A stretch of 64,000 bases of DNA from Lineus longissimus (lineage: Eukaryota > Nemertea > Pilidiophora > Heteronemertea > Lineidae): positions 4,714,001 through 4,778,000 of the forward strand of contig NC_088317.1 of NCBI RefSeq assembly GCF_910592395.1. Direction: 5' to 3'. Below are positions 46,050 through 60,375 of the stretch, piece after piece; within the stretch, counting starts at the first letter, position 1; the number at the start of each line of letters is the position of its first letter. The notes under the pieces were generated by a model. That model saw nothing but the letters and a program-made list of their open reading frames with translations, searched no databases and had not been told where the DNA came from. The translations under genes were made by a program, and so were the position numbers.

Positions 46050-49000
46050 TTTAATAATAATGGCTATTAGAGTGGTTTCTAACGATTACACCTTGGATTT
46101 GAGAGGGAGACAGGTGGTCGATCCAGTGAGGTGTAGCCAGGGAGATCATCGCGGTCATCAGATGACCGCTCACCCAGTGGAGACGGAGGTTACGCTTTAA
46201 TAATGAGAGATGATCTGTCAAGTTTGATGAGCAGGGCTCCAAATACGGGTAACATTTTGAAATGGCGTCGGAGCACAAAAGTATGTCGCAAAGTCGATCG
46301 CAGTACAACTTGCGTCATAAGGAACTTACACAGCTATTCTCACTGTTACTTACTCCCTAGATACGAATGGTGTCACGAAGCCCAAGACGGCAACGTAAAA
46401 TTCAGCACCAGGGGATTAAAGGGGGATTATAAGCAGGTTCTTTTATAACTGCATTTCTTTTTTCTTAACACAAGATTAAATACGAATGGCGTACCCCTTT
46501 AAGGTGAAGAGATATCGTTGTTATCTAGTGACACCAAAAGGGAGTGGACGAAAGCACAACCAATAGCAAATACTATCAAAATCTCTGTTCAATTTAGAAT
46601 GACTCTAGACTGCCAACAGAAAGTTTGTGATGTGCTACCCAGTGTGCCCTGTGGGAAATACCTATCCAAGCAATGCGAGTGAGAAGATTGCAATTCCACT
46701 CTTTGAAGGAGAGGGTCAGTTCTCCATGGCAGTGTGCGGGCAACTGTGTTGACCATCTTGACTCTACCATGAATAGAAACTCCGAGCAGAGATATTAAAT
46801 CCTCAGAGTGCGAAGCCATCCTTTGAAAGGTCAGAATAACTCGCTATATTGATCGTTCCGACACTGATACCTCTCTCCCAATAATCATGGCTTGGTCGTC
46901 ACAAGTGGCGTATTTTCTTGGAGTGCTGTTATCAGTCGGGGAGTCGGTGAATCCTCTATGGATCCTTTCAACCTTATCTTGTCCTGGGAGTCCCGCGTGG
47001 CGCGCCTACCAGGTGAGCCCCGCAGATATTGAAAACTGAGCTCCGCAGATATTGGATGCGCATTCGTGATTCGGTGGCTCTTTTGTTGCAATAATGATGA
47101 CTTGACTTGAACTTTTATCCGAAGGAGCACGTGATTTTTGCTTTTATCAATACTATGTTATTTTGCTGACAGGTTGAAATTAATTAGGCGAATTAGTTTT
47201 GTTGGAATTGTCAAATGTTACGCAGATGTGGAACCTATTAATCCTTAAAAATGTTTTTATGGAAGTTCCATTCACAAAAGTATAATATTTTGAGATTTGT
47301 GCGTAAATTTTGTCGTAGTTTGTAAAGGTTAATCATCAGAAATATCAAATGACTTTGCCATCAATTATATCTTCTAAAGTTTCCAAATTGTTTTTTACAG
47401 AAATTATTAAATTTATGTTGAGAGCAGGATGAGGGGAATGGATTCCTCATTATCTGTAACATGTAACAACTTAAAGTTATCTTATCCAAGCATCATGGCT
47501 GTGACTTTGTCCCCAAATGGCCATTTCATTAATCATAATATCTTTTTAGTGGATTCGTTACAGAAATTGTTAAATTCGTATTCTTGGTGTGGGATGATTC
47601 CAGTACATTTCTTGTCTTCTGTAAAAGTATCAACTCGTTGTCAAAAGTACACTTAATCGATAGATAGCTTTTACGTGTACGTAGTTTTAAGCTCGCTCAT
47701 CTGTAGTGAAAAAGTTCTCAAAACATCATCACTATTCTGATAGAATGCAATGGACATTGTTATTCCACAGGAAATGAACATGCACAATGTACATACAATG
47801 TATAACGTATATAACTAAAACATCCATTGACAGTTCAGATAACTGATTTGCTTTCTCTCTCATTCGCACTGTGTGAGTCTGTCATGATTTTTCTATCTGT
47901 TCCATTCATTTTCATCGCGTGGACCTCATGCAGATGACATCATGATCCGCGTAAGGTGGAAAGACCTAGGGAATGATATGCTCCTCATATTCTATCAAGT
48001 TTTTAAAGATTTATCGAAATCTTCCGACGAAAATCTCCGAAGGGTCAGTTACGTTCATGCACAGCCAGTAAACAAAACAAATATTGATAATCATGAAATT
48101 CCCAACTTGGGCAGAGATGCACGTGCGACCTTCAGGGGAAAAATCTTTGCCAAATCGAAATCATAATGTTATCATTCATAACAGCAACAGTGGCATTTTG
48201 CTGACCCCTTAGAATTTCCACAAAGGTGAGGAAAGGAACATGAGTGGCTAATTGGACATCATAAAGGTATGGCCAGGTTCTAAGGGTGATCCGCCTCTCA
48301 AATAATGGCTTAAAACTTAAGACTTGACAATGACGGCGGCGGTATCTGATCTGTGTAGGGAGTAAGACCACCCGTAACTCATCTTTGGGCGTGGAACTAT
48401 CATCTTTGCCCTGGTATGATACCTCAATTATCGTTTAAGGTTCATCATATTTCACCATCATAACGCTTAGGTGAGCAATTGCAATATGGTCTTTTCGATA
48501 GGCATCTTCTGGGTGATGGAGGTTGCGAATGCCTGGTATCCTTTTGGGCTGCAAGTTCCCATGCCTTGTCAATACCAGTGTGAAAGGAATTCGAGTCTCC
48601 TCGAATTTAAGTCCCAAAGAATTAGATTTTTGATGAAGACACATACGTTTTCACTTTTGGTTATATTATTAGATGGTCAACGCTGATTCTGCAGGTCGTT
48701 CCCGTAGCAGTTAGGGTGTGTCATTCACAAAAGTCTCCGCGCTAGAAGAAACCCGGATGTGATCGCTGACGTAACATGGGTTGTGCACGACTTCACTCCT
48801 TTGAAAATGGGCAAAACAGATTATGTAATCGGTCACAACGCACAATCATCAAAGTCGGCTTGACTGCAACAAATAATTACACATTAAGCAGATTTGGAGA
48901 AGTCCAAAACGAAGATATAACATTAGGTAAGATTAATTAATAGCTCAATTAAAGTTCAAAAGGTTTTTCAACAAGGATTTTTGTACTTGACAAGGCCAGT

Positions 49001-49768
49001 CTTTGTGCCACCTGCCAGGACTGACCTTTGAATTCGTTGATCCTCCTTCTTACTCTTGAGGCCATTTGCTGCGTGCCACTAAGATTCGGCACCAGTTAGG
49101 ATAACGTCTGGTAACACGTTATCGGCTAGAAAGATGGAGAAATCCATCACCAGATACCTCTGTTTCAAACTTGGATCTAGCCGGGCCATATTTTTAAGCA
49201 GTCTCTTCAAGGTTAAAGCGAAGAATTTTAAGCAAGCCATCTAATGCTTGGAAGACCCAGAGCAATTCTCAGGCGATTCCGAGAGAACAGCAACATGCTT
49301 GGTATGAGTGCGAGGACTCTCGGATCCAGCAGCTCCGAACAAGATCACAAGATTGCTTATTAATTTCCTGGTTACTTGACAATCTAGCCACGAATGGCCG
49401 ACACTTCGCTATCTATAGCAAAGTTTATATGCGAGGGCAGGTCCTTACTGGTTTTATGGCTTATAGTGGCACGCCATTAAACTAGGATTGGGCCAATAAA
49501 CGCCGTAACGTCCCCAAAGTAGATGGCAGAGCTTTTGTTGATGTGGAGCTATTTTGTAAGGCGAGCATTAGTGATGTTTTTATGTAGCCGTATGTGATAA
49601 ATTAGGGGATATCTCCGATGGGTGATGCTGACGGAAAGTTGATGGTGTTTTCCTCATGTTGCGAGATGTCATTTGCTTTATTTAGGACATGACATGACTG
49701 TTATGAGACCTCGATAGAACGACCGGCTCGGACGATTCAGACAGAATCCTAGATCAGTCGAAGAAGAA
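46050..49768. other. No gene seen; one tight dyad
   Basis: GCGGTCAT (46151-46158) and ATGACCGC (46162-46169) form a perfect 8-bp stem with a 3-base loop. The words TTACAGAAATTRTTAAATT occur at about 47394 and 47558, hinting at an old 165-bp duplication. No gene found. Confidence 0.45.
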
Positions 49769-49850
49769 AAAAATGCTGGTCTTCGATGTTGGTGAAAAAG
49801 AAGCTGGTTTTCGATTGTGGAAAAGAAGCTGGTCTTCGATGTTGGTGAAG
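49769..49850. repeat. Short tandem repeat, ~25-29 bp, 3 copies
   Basis: Three adjacent copies of a (A)GAAGCTGGTCTTCGATGTTGGTGAA-type unit. The middle copy is shortened and reads GGTTTTCGATTGTGG. Purine-rich on the plus strand. Confidence 0.8.
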
Positions 49851-50974
49851 TTAGTTCACATGTACCAGTTGCATGGTAGATTTAGCATGGGTCTTGTTCT
49901 TCTTCCTTTCAATGTCGGGCGATCTCATCGGAGTATATTTGACCATATTTAACAGCCGCTGGCTCCGGCCCTGAGTTACCAAACGAAAAGCCAAGACTGA
50001 AACTCTCTTCCTGATAATTGATGAAATTCCAATGGTCGTTTATTGATGCTGTAATACCGAGGTTCGCCTGAGGTTGTTTCGAACGACTTTCGCTTGTTAA
50101 GGCTCATTGATTCAGATTTGCATATCGCGAGGAGCCACACAATACGCCTGTAGCCGGGGTGCCATTGTCTCCAGAAAGCTACACGGACAGTTCAATAGCG
50201 GATAACTCGGCGAAATGATCTGGCGTGCTTTCAGAAAAATTCATACGCACACGATATGCATCTGAAAGGTTCATCTTGCTATTTGCTGAGTCGAGTCGAT
50301 CAGCGCCATAGAAATGCGTATCCGCGATGACTATGGTTTATTATATAGCTCAGGATACCATCTTATTGAATCTCAATACCCTTCTTGAAGCGCATTTCCC
50401 TCCATTATCTCTCTCTGTAAAATATATTGTTAGATTTTTCAAAGGGTCTTTCTTATCACGTTACATAGTATATTGCCTCGGAGACGTGTCTTTCAACAAA
50501 ATACTGAATAAAGTATTTAGAAACTACGGGTATTTGCTGTAAAAAGATTCAGTTCAGGCTCATTTTACTGTCGACTGCTCGGCACGAAGGTGCTGAGGAG
50601 GTTGTGACTGGACATATCTGTTGGATGATATCGCCTTCTCGGTCGTGATATTTCAACACTGATATTTCGCCATCGTCATCGCGGATATATTTGTGTAAAC
50701 GAAAGTGCTCGTTGCGAAAGGTAGGTCCGTGAGTCAAGTGATGCACGGCAAGTTCCCTGTGCAGTGTTCCTATAGGGGAACAAGAGTGGATTGGGCAAAG
50801 TCCATCGGGTCATAACCCCACTTACTACGATTCGGACTTGTCCCGGTTCTGTCATCTCTCCTTCTGTTCCTCCACGGAAATGCCACTGTGCATAGGTCGT
50901 CGTCGTCGTCGTCGACCCGAACGGATCTGGCATAATTCTCATTCGGACTGTGTACAGTAACGCTTCCATATGGG
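49851..50974. other. No gene seen; short CGT repeat
   Basis: A (CGT)n run of about six units lies at 50898-50917. No gene or element otherwise. Confidence 0.5.
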
Positions 50975-51001
50975 AGAGGGAGGGAGGGGGGGGGGGGGGG
51001 G
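50975..51001. repeat. G-run with G-quadruplex potential
   Basis: GAGGGAGGGA is followed by an uninterrupted run of 16 G (50986-51001). The G tracts are enough for an intramolecular G-quadruplex. Run length is also prone to sequencing or assembly error. Confidence 0.85.
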
Positions 51002-54000
51002 TAAATTAGAGGCTCTTGAAAGGAACCATAGCTTGTTCTCTCAAATTGATTGGTGGAGTTCGGGCCTGATCATGGCTGCCTGCAACCGGTCTGCCAGGTG
51101 TCGCTGCGTGCGGCTGTGTTAGACTTGGCATACCCCCGACTGTGCAGGGGATGAGGCGGTTTGGGATGTAAAGCATTGAAAGCAAACGGGATTGTGCAAA
51201 ACTCCAGGACGATATAAGCATGAGTTCCTGCCAAACTATTGGTTTAAGACTACCGTTGGTATTGGTGACACCCCCCGCACTATTGCTCATTGTAAAAAGG
51301 CCTAAGCAAACCTATGCAATGAAAAATAACTATATTCTGTGGATCTAGGCTACATCGGCCTCTTCAGTAATAAGCCTACGCAAATTTTTCTCAGATTTAG
51401 TTTAAAATTGCAAATTCCGTATCAAAAGTTGGTGATAGCTTGCAAATTTATTTTCCATCTACGTTTAGCATTATATTTTCCAGTTGGAAATATGTGGGCG
51501 AAGCAATCTCCAAACAAAGAGAAAGCGTTGAATAAAAAAAGATTTTATGTTGAGGTGTTATTAGAAACTGTACCGAAGAAGCAAAACTCCAAAACTCTCA
51601 GATTTTTCATACATTTTGATTTGAAATGGGTATGGATCGGGGGTAAATTGTCTGGTGCTTCAAATTATTAGATCATCAATTTAGCACTTTGATTGACATG
51701 TGCCAATCAATGGTATGCATCCTTCCCTGGGTTATTATGCACTTCGAATTAGATATTAGATTAAATATTCAAAGACATGCAGCACTGTTTACAGTACACA
51801 CATTGACAAATGCTTGTGACAGTCTTTTTCTCAGATTGCTATCATTTATCGAATATTGGGGATGATTCATTGTTTATGTGGAAAACAAAGTATCTACCCC
51901 ATAGGCCTTAAACTTCCAATTAAACTAGTATCGGAAAAATAAAAATAAATATCTTGCGCCTTAGAAAAATGTGTGTCACCATAAATAGGTATTCATAAAA
52001 AAGGTTTGTTTTAAGGGTAGCGGCTATTAAAAAGAAAACAAAAAAAACCAACCGGTGGCGAACCATCCATTATAGGGCCGTAAAGCACTTGTTATCTCCG
52101 TTGACCCTTTTTGCATTGGTGTTCATTCATGCTTTCCTTCTAATTTTCTGAACTGAGTAACTTTGTTGACTGAAGGATCTTTCTATCCCGCTCCCCACCC
52201 CATCCAAATATTGAAAAAAGCCGGTGCATTTTCCTGGCTTGTGAAAATGGGCCAAGGAACTTCCTGGTACTTTAGCAATAGGCCTAGCTGAGCGCCATGG
52301 TCATTGCTGTAATGGAAAAACATAACAAATTATCCTTACCATTGCTGGGTTGCAAGGAACGAGTTTGCATGCTGTATTATATCTTCTATTTGTCCCTAAT
52401 TGGACTTTTGAGGACAACGTCACAAGCAGCATGCAGGGATAACTTCACTTTAAGTAAACAATAAGTGGAGCTTGTTGAGTGTGTGTCTTTCTTGGTATTG
52501 TCAGCTCGTGGTTTCAGTGAATTATTATGTAGAATCATGATGGCCTACAAGTTGAAGGTGCAAGATTAACACTGTGTTAGGATCTTCCAGTCAGTGCAAA
52601 CTGCTCTAAAAGCAAAATCCGCCCAAACTATGAAGTCTTCCCACCATCTAGGTTTTTGGTAGGATGCACTCAGAAATATTTAACCTTGCAGGTAGTATCT
52701 TAATATGACTAGTAACGAGCAAGCAATGCCCACTGGCAGTGATATTGTACAAACACTTTCTGTTTGCAAGACACGTGCTTTTACTGTTGTTGTCATTTTA
52801 AACTTTGGGGTGAACCTCGTACAAGTTGTCTTCGGAATCCGAAATAGCACGATGTCAGTGCGTTTGGGTGAAGCGTCAGTGTCTTCAGTGTGTTTATATG
52901 CATGGTTTGAAGATCTCCCTAGACTTGAATTAAGCTTTGAAATTCGCCATTGAATATGAACATTTACAAGATGTTTTCCAGGCTCCAGTTAGTGGTCATT
53001 AAAACCTGTTAAAAGGTAAGGTCCGAGGACTGTGGTTGAATTTCAATCTCTGTATCTGGAACTTTCTTTGAACGTATCTACTTCCTTCACCTCGAAGTGA
53101 TCGTTCTTGGCTTGGCGCAATGAGTAACGTGGTAACGCTTCTGCGGTCAGTGTTGAAGCTTCGGGGTCCGCCAAGACGAGGTTAGATCAGCCAAGCTTTC
53201 GTTAAAAAAACACCAGAAATCTATGCAGGTAAATGTCTGTCGGTTTGTGTTCACTTCCTTGCCTACCCTGGAGCCACAGGTGGCTGGCAATGCACCGCAG
53301 CCATCCCAAGACCTGCACGATCTCAAGACTCTACACATCAAAATCTCCAACACGTCCCCTACACGGTCGGCCTGCTACACAATAGGGATGATTATATCTT
53401 GGTCTGCAGCCCCGAGCCATCCGAGTTGACAAAAGCTTACCCAGTGTCGTGTCCTCTTGCCGTGCTAGAAGTACTTCCTGTAAGATCTCTAATTTCTCGC
53501 TACAAGCCAACATTCCCATGGCTTGAGGGGAAAGGCAACTTTTCTGTTTTCGGGATTAGTTTACCCGCTCGATCATCGTGTGGCCCTTCGGCGAGTTTCG
53601 GAACAAATGTCACTGAGATTTTCAATATTTGCCAAAGATTTAATTTCATGTGCAACAGTTAGATTATAATCTGAAACCGACAAAGTACACTAACGTGACT
53701 TTAATAGAATTCTTCGCAGTACCTGATTAAATTTTTTTTCCCCGACATTACTGACTTTCGTATTATTGTTTTTCTCCGATTCTTGTTCTTCTGAGTTCGG
53801 ACTCATGTGAGAGTGTGTATCGGTTCAGTTCTGTCAGGACGCCATATTGGCCCAAAATGTTCCCAACTGCATATTTGGTAAAGCTGCTGGGCTTCTTGTC
53901 AACAACCTTGAACAGTTCTAGTTTGGGCGAGATTAGAAGTACTTCGATGAGCCAAGACCCTTAGTTTAGAAGACACCGTTGACCATTCAGTATTCTAGTA

Positions 54001-54200
54001 GCTGGCTCATCATTAGTAAAAGTTATTATTTGTGTACTGGCATAACCTTCAGCTTGGTCTCTTCAAGGAACTCAGAGCTATCGAAAAACTCAACAAATTT
54101 ACCTCCCGAATTAAGCAAGCATCGGCACACAGTTCACCATTCCGACGATTTTCCCACCGGAGATTTTCAAACTTTGCACCGAGGGACCCCAGATCTGTCT
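51002..54200. other. No gene seen
   Basis: Unique AT-rich sequence, GC-richer near 51040-51160. The 110-codon plus frame 51339-51671 has no motif. Confidence 0.45.
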
Positions 54201-57200
54201 CAAATATCGTGTCAAACCCGTGTATCAAAATGTACATCACCGAATATTCTTTTTAATAAGTACAAGTAAATGTGAAAGACTTACAAGTCTGGGTTATTTC
54301 AAGTACTTGTCACCTATGGGCGAACGATGTGTCAAGTCCGCGTTTCGTCACCTCTCGTGGGGTGACCAAGTTCGAAATCGGGTACCTTTCATTTTGCTAT
54401 GCTATATACCTTACTTTCTTACTTGCATGAGCAGTGTCTTGATGACTTTGCTACACAGATTTACATGTTGCAAAGTGTGCGTGACGGCCAATGGGTACAG
54501 AATTGTAACAGAATACCAAGCAAATACACTGTCATCAACGTATGTCTTATCAAGATTGCTCAAAAGACATTTCCTCCTTACTTCCATGGAAAAGACAATA
54601 CATACACCCACAAAAATTTGCTTACGTGACGTCATTCGTGGTTTATGCTTTACCGAGTTGCACTCATCAAGGGTGGGGTGTTACCCTTACTATCGCGTAT
54701 AATAGTCGTGTGATCTTTTCTTTTTCGGAATGGCTTTTAGTAACTTTTCCATCTGAATTCTTCACATAATCATTTTATAACAGCAACACAAGTGTGACAT
54801 AAAACGTATTAGATATCGTGCCTAAAGCATCCCCGGTGTATTTCAGAAGGGTTAACCTTCCATGCCACATGCATGCACTGTAGAAACGCACTAACGTCCC
54901 AATCACGCCACGAGACATGTCCGCAGCTAAAATTAGACCGTCTTAGCCCGCCACGCCTCTCGCGAAATATCATTTCCTCGGAGTTTCTCAGGACGTGGCC
55001 ATATGACATGGCTTGGTTGGCTTAAGGACCTGGGACTTGCTCCTGGCGTTGCCGGAAGATGATGTAATGTGATTGCTGAGTGAAAAAAAGAAAATAAATT
55101 TGGCTCTTTTACACTTTTCGTGCCTTGGTGTTGAGCGGCAGAAAGTAGCCACGCACAATAGAGAGGTTGAGATCGACCAACACATAGGCCTACGGAGACG
55201 TTCACTGGATGATAACTGAGGATTATATTATGTGTGCTTAAAAGTATCCGACTACATTTTGACAGTGATGGTCTTGCCTAGCAGGGGAATAGTAGCCAAA
55301 TATGTCACTAGCTGGTCGGCATACGGTTAAGGAATCTAGAAATAATCAACACTGTTATAATGACGGTAACTTTGACTTATTGGCAGAACTTGCAATGTTA
55401 TACAAGTATGGTCCTCGAGAATCCAAAACTAAAGTTAAAAACGATATGCTAAAACTGTAACAAAAAATTAAAGTGCCTGCTAAATAAACCAGATACCTTC
55501 GCGATATATGCTCTGGTGTTTATGTTTCGCTAAGTTCTATTAATATTCTCCAACATGTGGAAAATCAAAAATTCATGAAACGCACAGAGCCATGTCTCGG
55601 GTCGGTAAAGGTCAGGCCAGGCTTTTTAGCCGCCCCGTCACGCATGACCTCGCCTAGGAACCATCAAGCGGGTTCCCTCGAATGACAGGCCATACAATGG
55701 GTGGTGGAATGTTCCTGATGGTTTCGTTTGGGGGCTGACATCAATATCGGTAGGGGACGTCTCGCTTGAGCTAGTTCAAAGCAGCTGCGCCGGGATGGGC
55801 CTAATCGTATACTTCACCTAACCTCACTGACCTAACTTTATGGCGGTTGTTGTTTGTGTATTAGATTAAAGTACATGAAATAACTCGAGAAGTCTTTTGA
55901 AAGAAGGAATAAAGAGATTATTAGATACGATGTAATTCCATTGGTACTTTGGCTATTGCGAGTCCTGTGAAAGCAATGGCTGACACGGCGTTTTTGCCTA
56001 CTAGCAATGGAAGCCTATTCGTCTTCTTCTCCCTCGCTCGTACAATTCGAATCATTCTCCAAGCAATGTTGTACCATGAGGACTTGTAAGTGTGAGCTGT
56101 TGCTTGCAACTACGGATGGGCGCTAATTGAGGTTATTGGCCCATTGAAATGGTCTTAAAAACAACTTCTGCATTTAAACCTGCGTTCATTTTCATCTGAA
56201 GTCAATTTTTTACCCTATTTATATCTAAAGTTGACTGATAATCTCAATTTAGAAATGAACTGGTAGAAATCGTCAACAAACTCGGTTTTGGAAACACAAC
56301 AACTACAAAAAAGAGTGCAATTGCAAGTGTAAAAAGTGAAAAGTTCAAGCCTCGCCTATAATAGGAGTCTCGGTAATGATACACTAACTGCTCCCAATCT
56401 CACAACCTGACGAGAAAATTAGACATCTTGGTCTCAGATGCACCAAAAGAAACACTGACAGTTAAGATTTAAAATCTAACATCTCAAATTTGCGCTGCTA
56501 ATCCGTAAAATTGGTTGCGGCGAGTTGTGTAGTGGTGATGAGCTAGTTGTGGAACATTTGTGTCATAAATGCGGTATCGTGGGCTAATAACCATCCGGTG
56601 TGCGCCGTAAAAGGAGACTGGAAACCCGAGTCCTGGCGTAGAGGGAGTCAATAAAGGACGGGTTTCGGGTGACTGTCAGCGCGCCGCGTCAACCTCTACG
56701 GACAGAGTGCGGTGTCGAGTAACTGGTGCTTTGTCCCGCTGTCATCCTCGGAGGAGGCTGAGCTGCTCTGTGGCATGGCATCGTGAGATACAGGCCACGC
56801 AATCTCTCGTTACGTAGCCTTGTAGTTTTTAATGCAAAAAGTCCCATCCTTGTGAGACCCGTATAATCATGATCTGTTTTCTGCTTGTATTTTGCCGAGT
56901 ATAATACCAGCAAACAATATCGTGTGAAAAACGATGTGACTCTGGCATTGGCACGCAGTCTTAGAAATGTTTTGATGCCAAAATGGTTACACCCGTATGA
57001 GATATAATAGTACATGTACGTATTCGACCGACTTGTATTATACTATACATGTACATGTACTTGGTATCTTGTTTTGGACTGTAACACCTGAAGGGGAGAG
57101 GTATCTTGAGGAGTATAGCTATACCATAAGGCAGGTTCAGCTCCCTTGATGAAGAAGTTTTTTGTTCGTAAAGACCTGTTGTTGGTGCTGCCTTGGTGGT

Positions 57201-58218
57201 TTCACTGGACGTAGCGATGAGGATTGGAGGAATGCTGGTTACTGCTGGTCTGGTTCTTCAAGACTGGAGATGTATAATAAACCCATATAAAGAGAAAAAT
57301 GCCAAGGCTTAGGCACAAAGCATTAGTAGCCTTGTCTGCGCCAAGTCCGTGCATGCTGACAATTTTGGGATGGATGCCTCGAGTATTGCCTGCAGAGGAC
57401 CTGTTACGAGCACTGGTGATACCTGACCATCACGGATTCATAGCCATGACGGATATAACATCACGTGCATCTCTCAACGACTGGTGTGCGTGACCAGTGA
57501 CCACATCGGTCGACCTGCCCTATCATGTAACACTGACAAATAAACCAGGACCCAACCACAGAAATTGTGGTTATGGCTTATTATGGTCAGACACACGCAA
57601 TCTGATATTTGGATTCGGACGGAGTTGTTATCAGTGAATTTGGCACGCACTAATATTTCTTATTGCTTGCAAGAACAGCTTAATTTTATCATTTCGTGAT
57701 GGTGGTTCTTCTTCTTCCCATGCGAAAGCCTGTTATTTGACAGGAGATATAAAACCAAGTATCGTCCCCCAACATCTTGGTCTGCAGGGGCCTCTAAGAG
57801 CATTTCAATTTGTTCTCAAAACCCTTGATGAGCCATAAACAGTGTTGAGATTGTTAACAACTGGTTAATAAGACGATATCCTCCATGTCTTACCCTAAGA
57901 GAACTGGGTCGAAGTAAAGCATTGTTATACAAATGAAGGAGCTTGAGTCACGGCTGCATGCTCGGGAGTTGTGGCTTCTTGTGTATCAATCATAACGCGA
58001 ATGCGAGAAAACCACATGGTCGCACCGTGTTATAGCTATTTAATGAATTATGAGCTCAAGTTATAGACTGTTTCTTGTGTCGTTTGTGATGGAAACGTGG
58101 GTACTTTTTGATACATCCTGCTTTCGATGTAGAGATAACTGGGCCGCTAACCCCGAAACCGTTCAGTGAAAATTTCACGCCATTGCCTTTGTTGGTTATT
58201 AAGGCCTATCGACTCCTC
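54201..58218. other. No gene seen; lone CRE and open frames
   Basis: A plus frame of 160 codons (54220-54702) is tied for longest in the window but shows no signal peptide, domain or homologue I know; two other frames overlap it. A single TGACGTCA lies at 54627-54634. ACATGTACATGTAC occurs near 57047. A GC-rich patch lies at 56580-56770. Confidence 0.4.
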
Positions 58219-58242
58219 CCCCACGAAAGCTATTTCGCGGGG
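58219..58242. other. Compact hairpin
   Basis: CCCCACGAAA (58219-58228) and TTTCGCGGGG (58233-58242) pair with one A-C mismatch around a 4-base loop. It is not the histone 3' stem-loop sequence. No neighbour gives it a role. Confidence 0.45.
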
Positions 58243-60227
58243 TTGATGATATCAAGATTTGCCCAGAAAACCCTTTGGTGAGACAGTAGAACGATGAGGA
58301 TTTAGACCTAGGTGCGAGCGGGGTTCGCTTCAAGAAAATAAACCGTTCATTGAGAGCAGGACCAGAATTTTTTAACTGCCAAGTAAGGGGCAGCGTAACT
58401 ATCTGACAAAATAGCGTGACCTACGAAATGGTTGGTTGTGGAGACTCGCAAATGTAATCATCGGAAGGGAACATTCTTTTACTTGTTGTTATGCTGATGA
58501 GCGGATCAGTATAGCTACCTTGTTACCACAATTCATCCTATTTTTCGTGCCTTTCGTGTTTTTGTGGATTCTCTCCTCAAAGGGTGAATCGAAATTAATG
58601 AGGAGTTTCGAACGGCCTATAATCAGAATATCTTGGGGAAACTATTCATATGTCAACTAAGCTGACACAGACCACATGTAGTGGCTTATTCAATAGCCGC
58701 CTGCTTCCGTCGCCATAGAAACCAATTTAATTTTAAATGGGGATACTTTTGTACGCTTCGCCAGGAACGAGGAAATATTAGGTAGACCCATTAAAAAGTT
58801 GTATTTTTTTGCCTAGTATGCCAGTCTTTCAAGGATAAGTTGGGGTGGGGGGTATTTTTCAGAGTGAAATGATATTAGTATGGTATCAAGTGTTCACATT
58901 GGAGCTATTTTTTGTCAGTACCTGTTATCATGTGTCATTGCAAATACTGCAGTTAGGCCTCCACCAGTTGATTTTGTACGTGGAAATGTCTATCCCAACA
59001 TAAGCGTTCCACTTAGCGTATATCGACTATGGCTTTCGTTTTTTTCACGTCGCATTACCCCCAGTGAAAAAGACCCTGTGTGATATGTCTTAATCTCAGT
59101 AGAAAACGGGTTATGTTTTAGTCCAACCGAACCCATATATGAAATTTTGGAACGTTCGGCGAATTTCGTCTGTGGAATCTCGCTAATTGAAGACTCATTC
59201 ATCCATCGTCTGCCCAGATTATATTTCTACGGTCATAAAACCGAAATTATCGGATGACAATAGTTCCATCTTGAGTCTTTCTAAACTTCCCCACATCTCA
59301 TCAACTCTCTTATTAAGCGTGTGCAATCCTTGGGAAAATTTGAGTAGTTTTGTTAATAATATTTTTGTTGTGCTCCGGTTCTCACATTCACTGCGGATCT
59401 GCGATGTTGCAGGCAGTGTAGCGGAGAAATAATCTAGTCATAAATGCAGCGGGGTGAGATGGGAGGATATTTAGCAAAAACAAACACTTTTCTTTAAATT
59501 GGGTTCGTGAGGGTATTCCAACCTCTGGGTCATGTTACACCTGTTCTTCCTGTGGACCTCAGGGCTAGTTCCCATGGCCACACCCTCGAAGCTATCTCAC
59601 ATTGGGAAAGAATGTGTACGGTGACAATCTTTGCTGAAGTAAAAACATTTGATGTTGTGTTTCTTTAAAGGGACGATGCACCTGCAAAAACACAAGGCCT
59701 TGAAAGCAGCGGAAGTAAGCATAAATCACAATGCATTATGGGAACAAATGATGAAAATAATCATTTCCGTTTTAGCATAACCTATTATGTTTTTACTTAA
59801 TATGTGGGTATGTACTATGGCTTGAAATTTGTTCAGTTATCATGATATCATTATTGACTTTGTTGATTTTCGGGAAAATTTGTACCTGGGAGCATCTGTC
59901 AGCAACTGATTGCGCGGGTGCTGTCTTCAATCAGTTTTCCCACAACTTGCATAAAAACTCGAGCCTCGTCAGCTGATCCAACTAAGCTTATTGTAGTCAG
60001 GATTGGGTCACTTTAATGACCCATATATGTCGTACCATTTCTCCGATTAGCTCGCGCCGAGCCTCGTCAAACGAATCGCAACCGGTTGAGAGAGGTTAGT
60101 TCATCGCCTTAAGACAATACAAATATGGATGGTTGTGTTTCCCTTATTTGCATCCTGCCTAGTAAGGAATCAGGAACGGCCAAAGGCGCAGATTATTCTG
60201 CTATATGAGAAAAAAAATCACCATCAG
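58243..60227. other. No gene seen
   Basis: Unique-looking AT-rich sequence; frames are under 85 codons. Confidence 0.5.
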
Positions 60228-60375
60228 ACAATCGGGTATGTTTGCCAAAAGTTTTCCAGATTGCCAGAAGTCATATAGAGTGGAGAAGAAATTATCTTTG
60301 GTACAATCGTATATGTTTGTTGAGTGTCTTTTGACTTCTCCAGAAGTCGTCTCCGGTAAGCTGTCCTCATGTATT
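60228..60375. repeat. 75-bp diverged tandem duplication
   Basis: ACAATCGGGTATGTTTG (60228) and ACAATCGTATATGTTTG (60303) start two copies that both continue to CCAGAAGTC. At 75 bp (25 codons) the minus frame stays open and reads NLENFWQTYPIV after KSKDTQQTYTIV. The peptide periodicity follows from the DNA duplication. Confidence 0.7.

Noticed and set aside
54220-54702. 160-codon plus frame
   Set aside because: No recognisable domain, several overlapping frames, and about one frame of this length is expected by chance in 64 kb of this composition (my rough estimate).
58219-58242. Histone 3' stem-loop
   Set aside because: The stem and loop sequence do not match the histone consensus and there is no histone gene upstream.
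59668-59760. Dispersed repeat suggested by CACAATGCATTATGGG
   Set aside because: I could not find a second copy or termini in the window.
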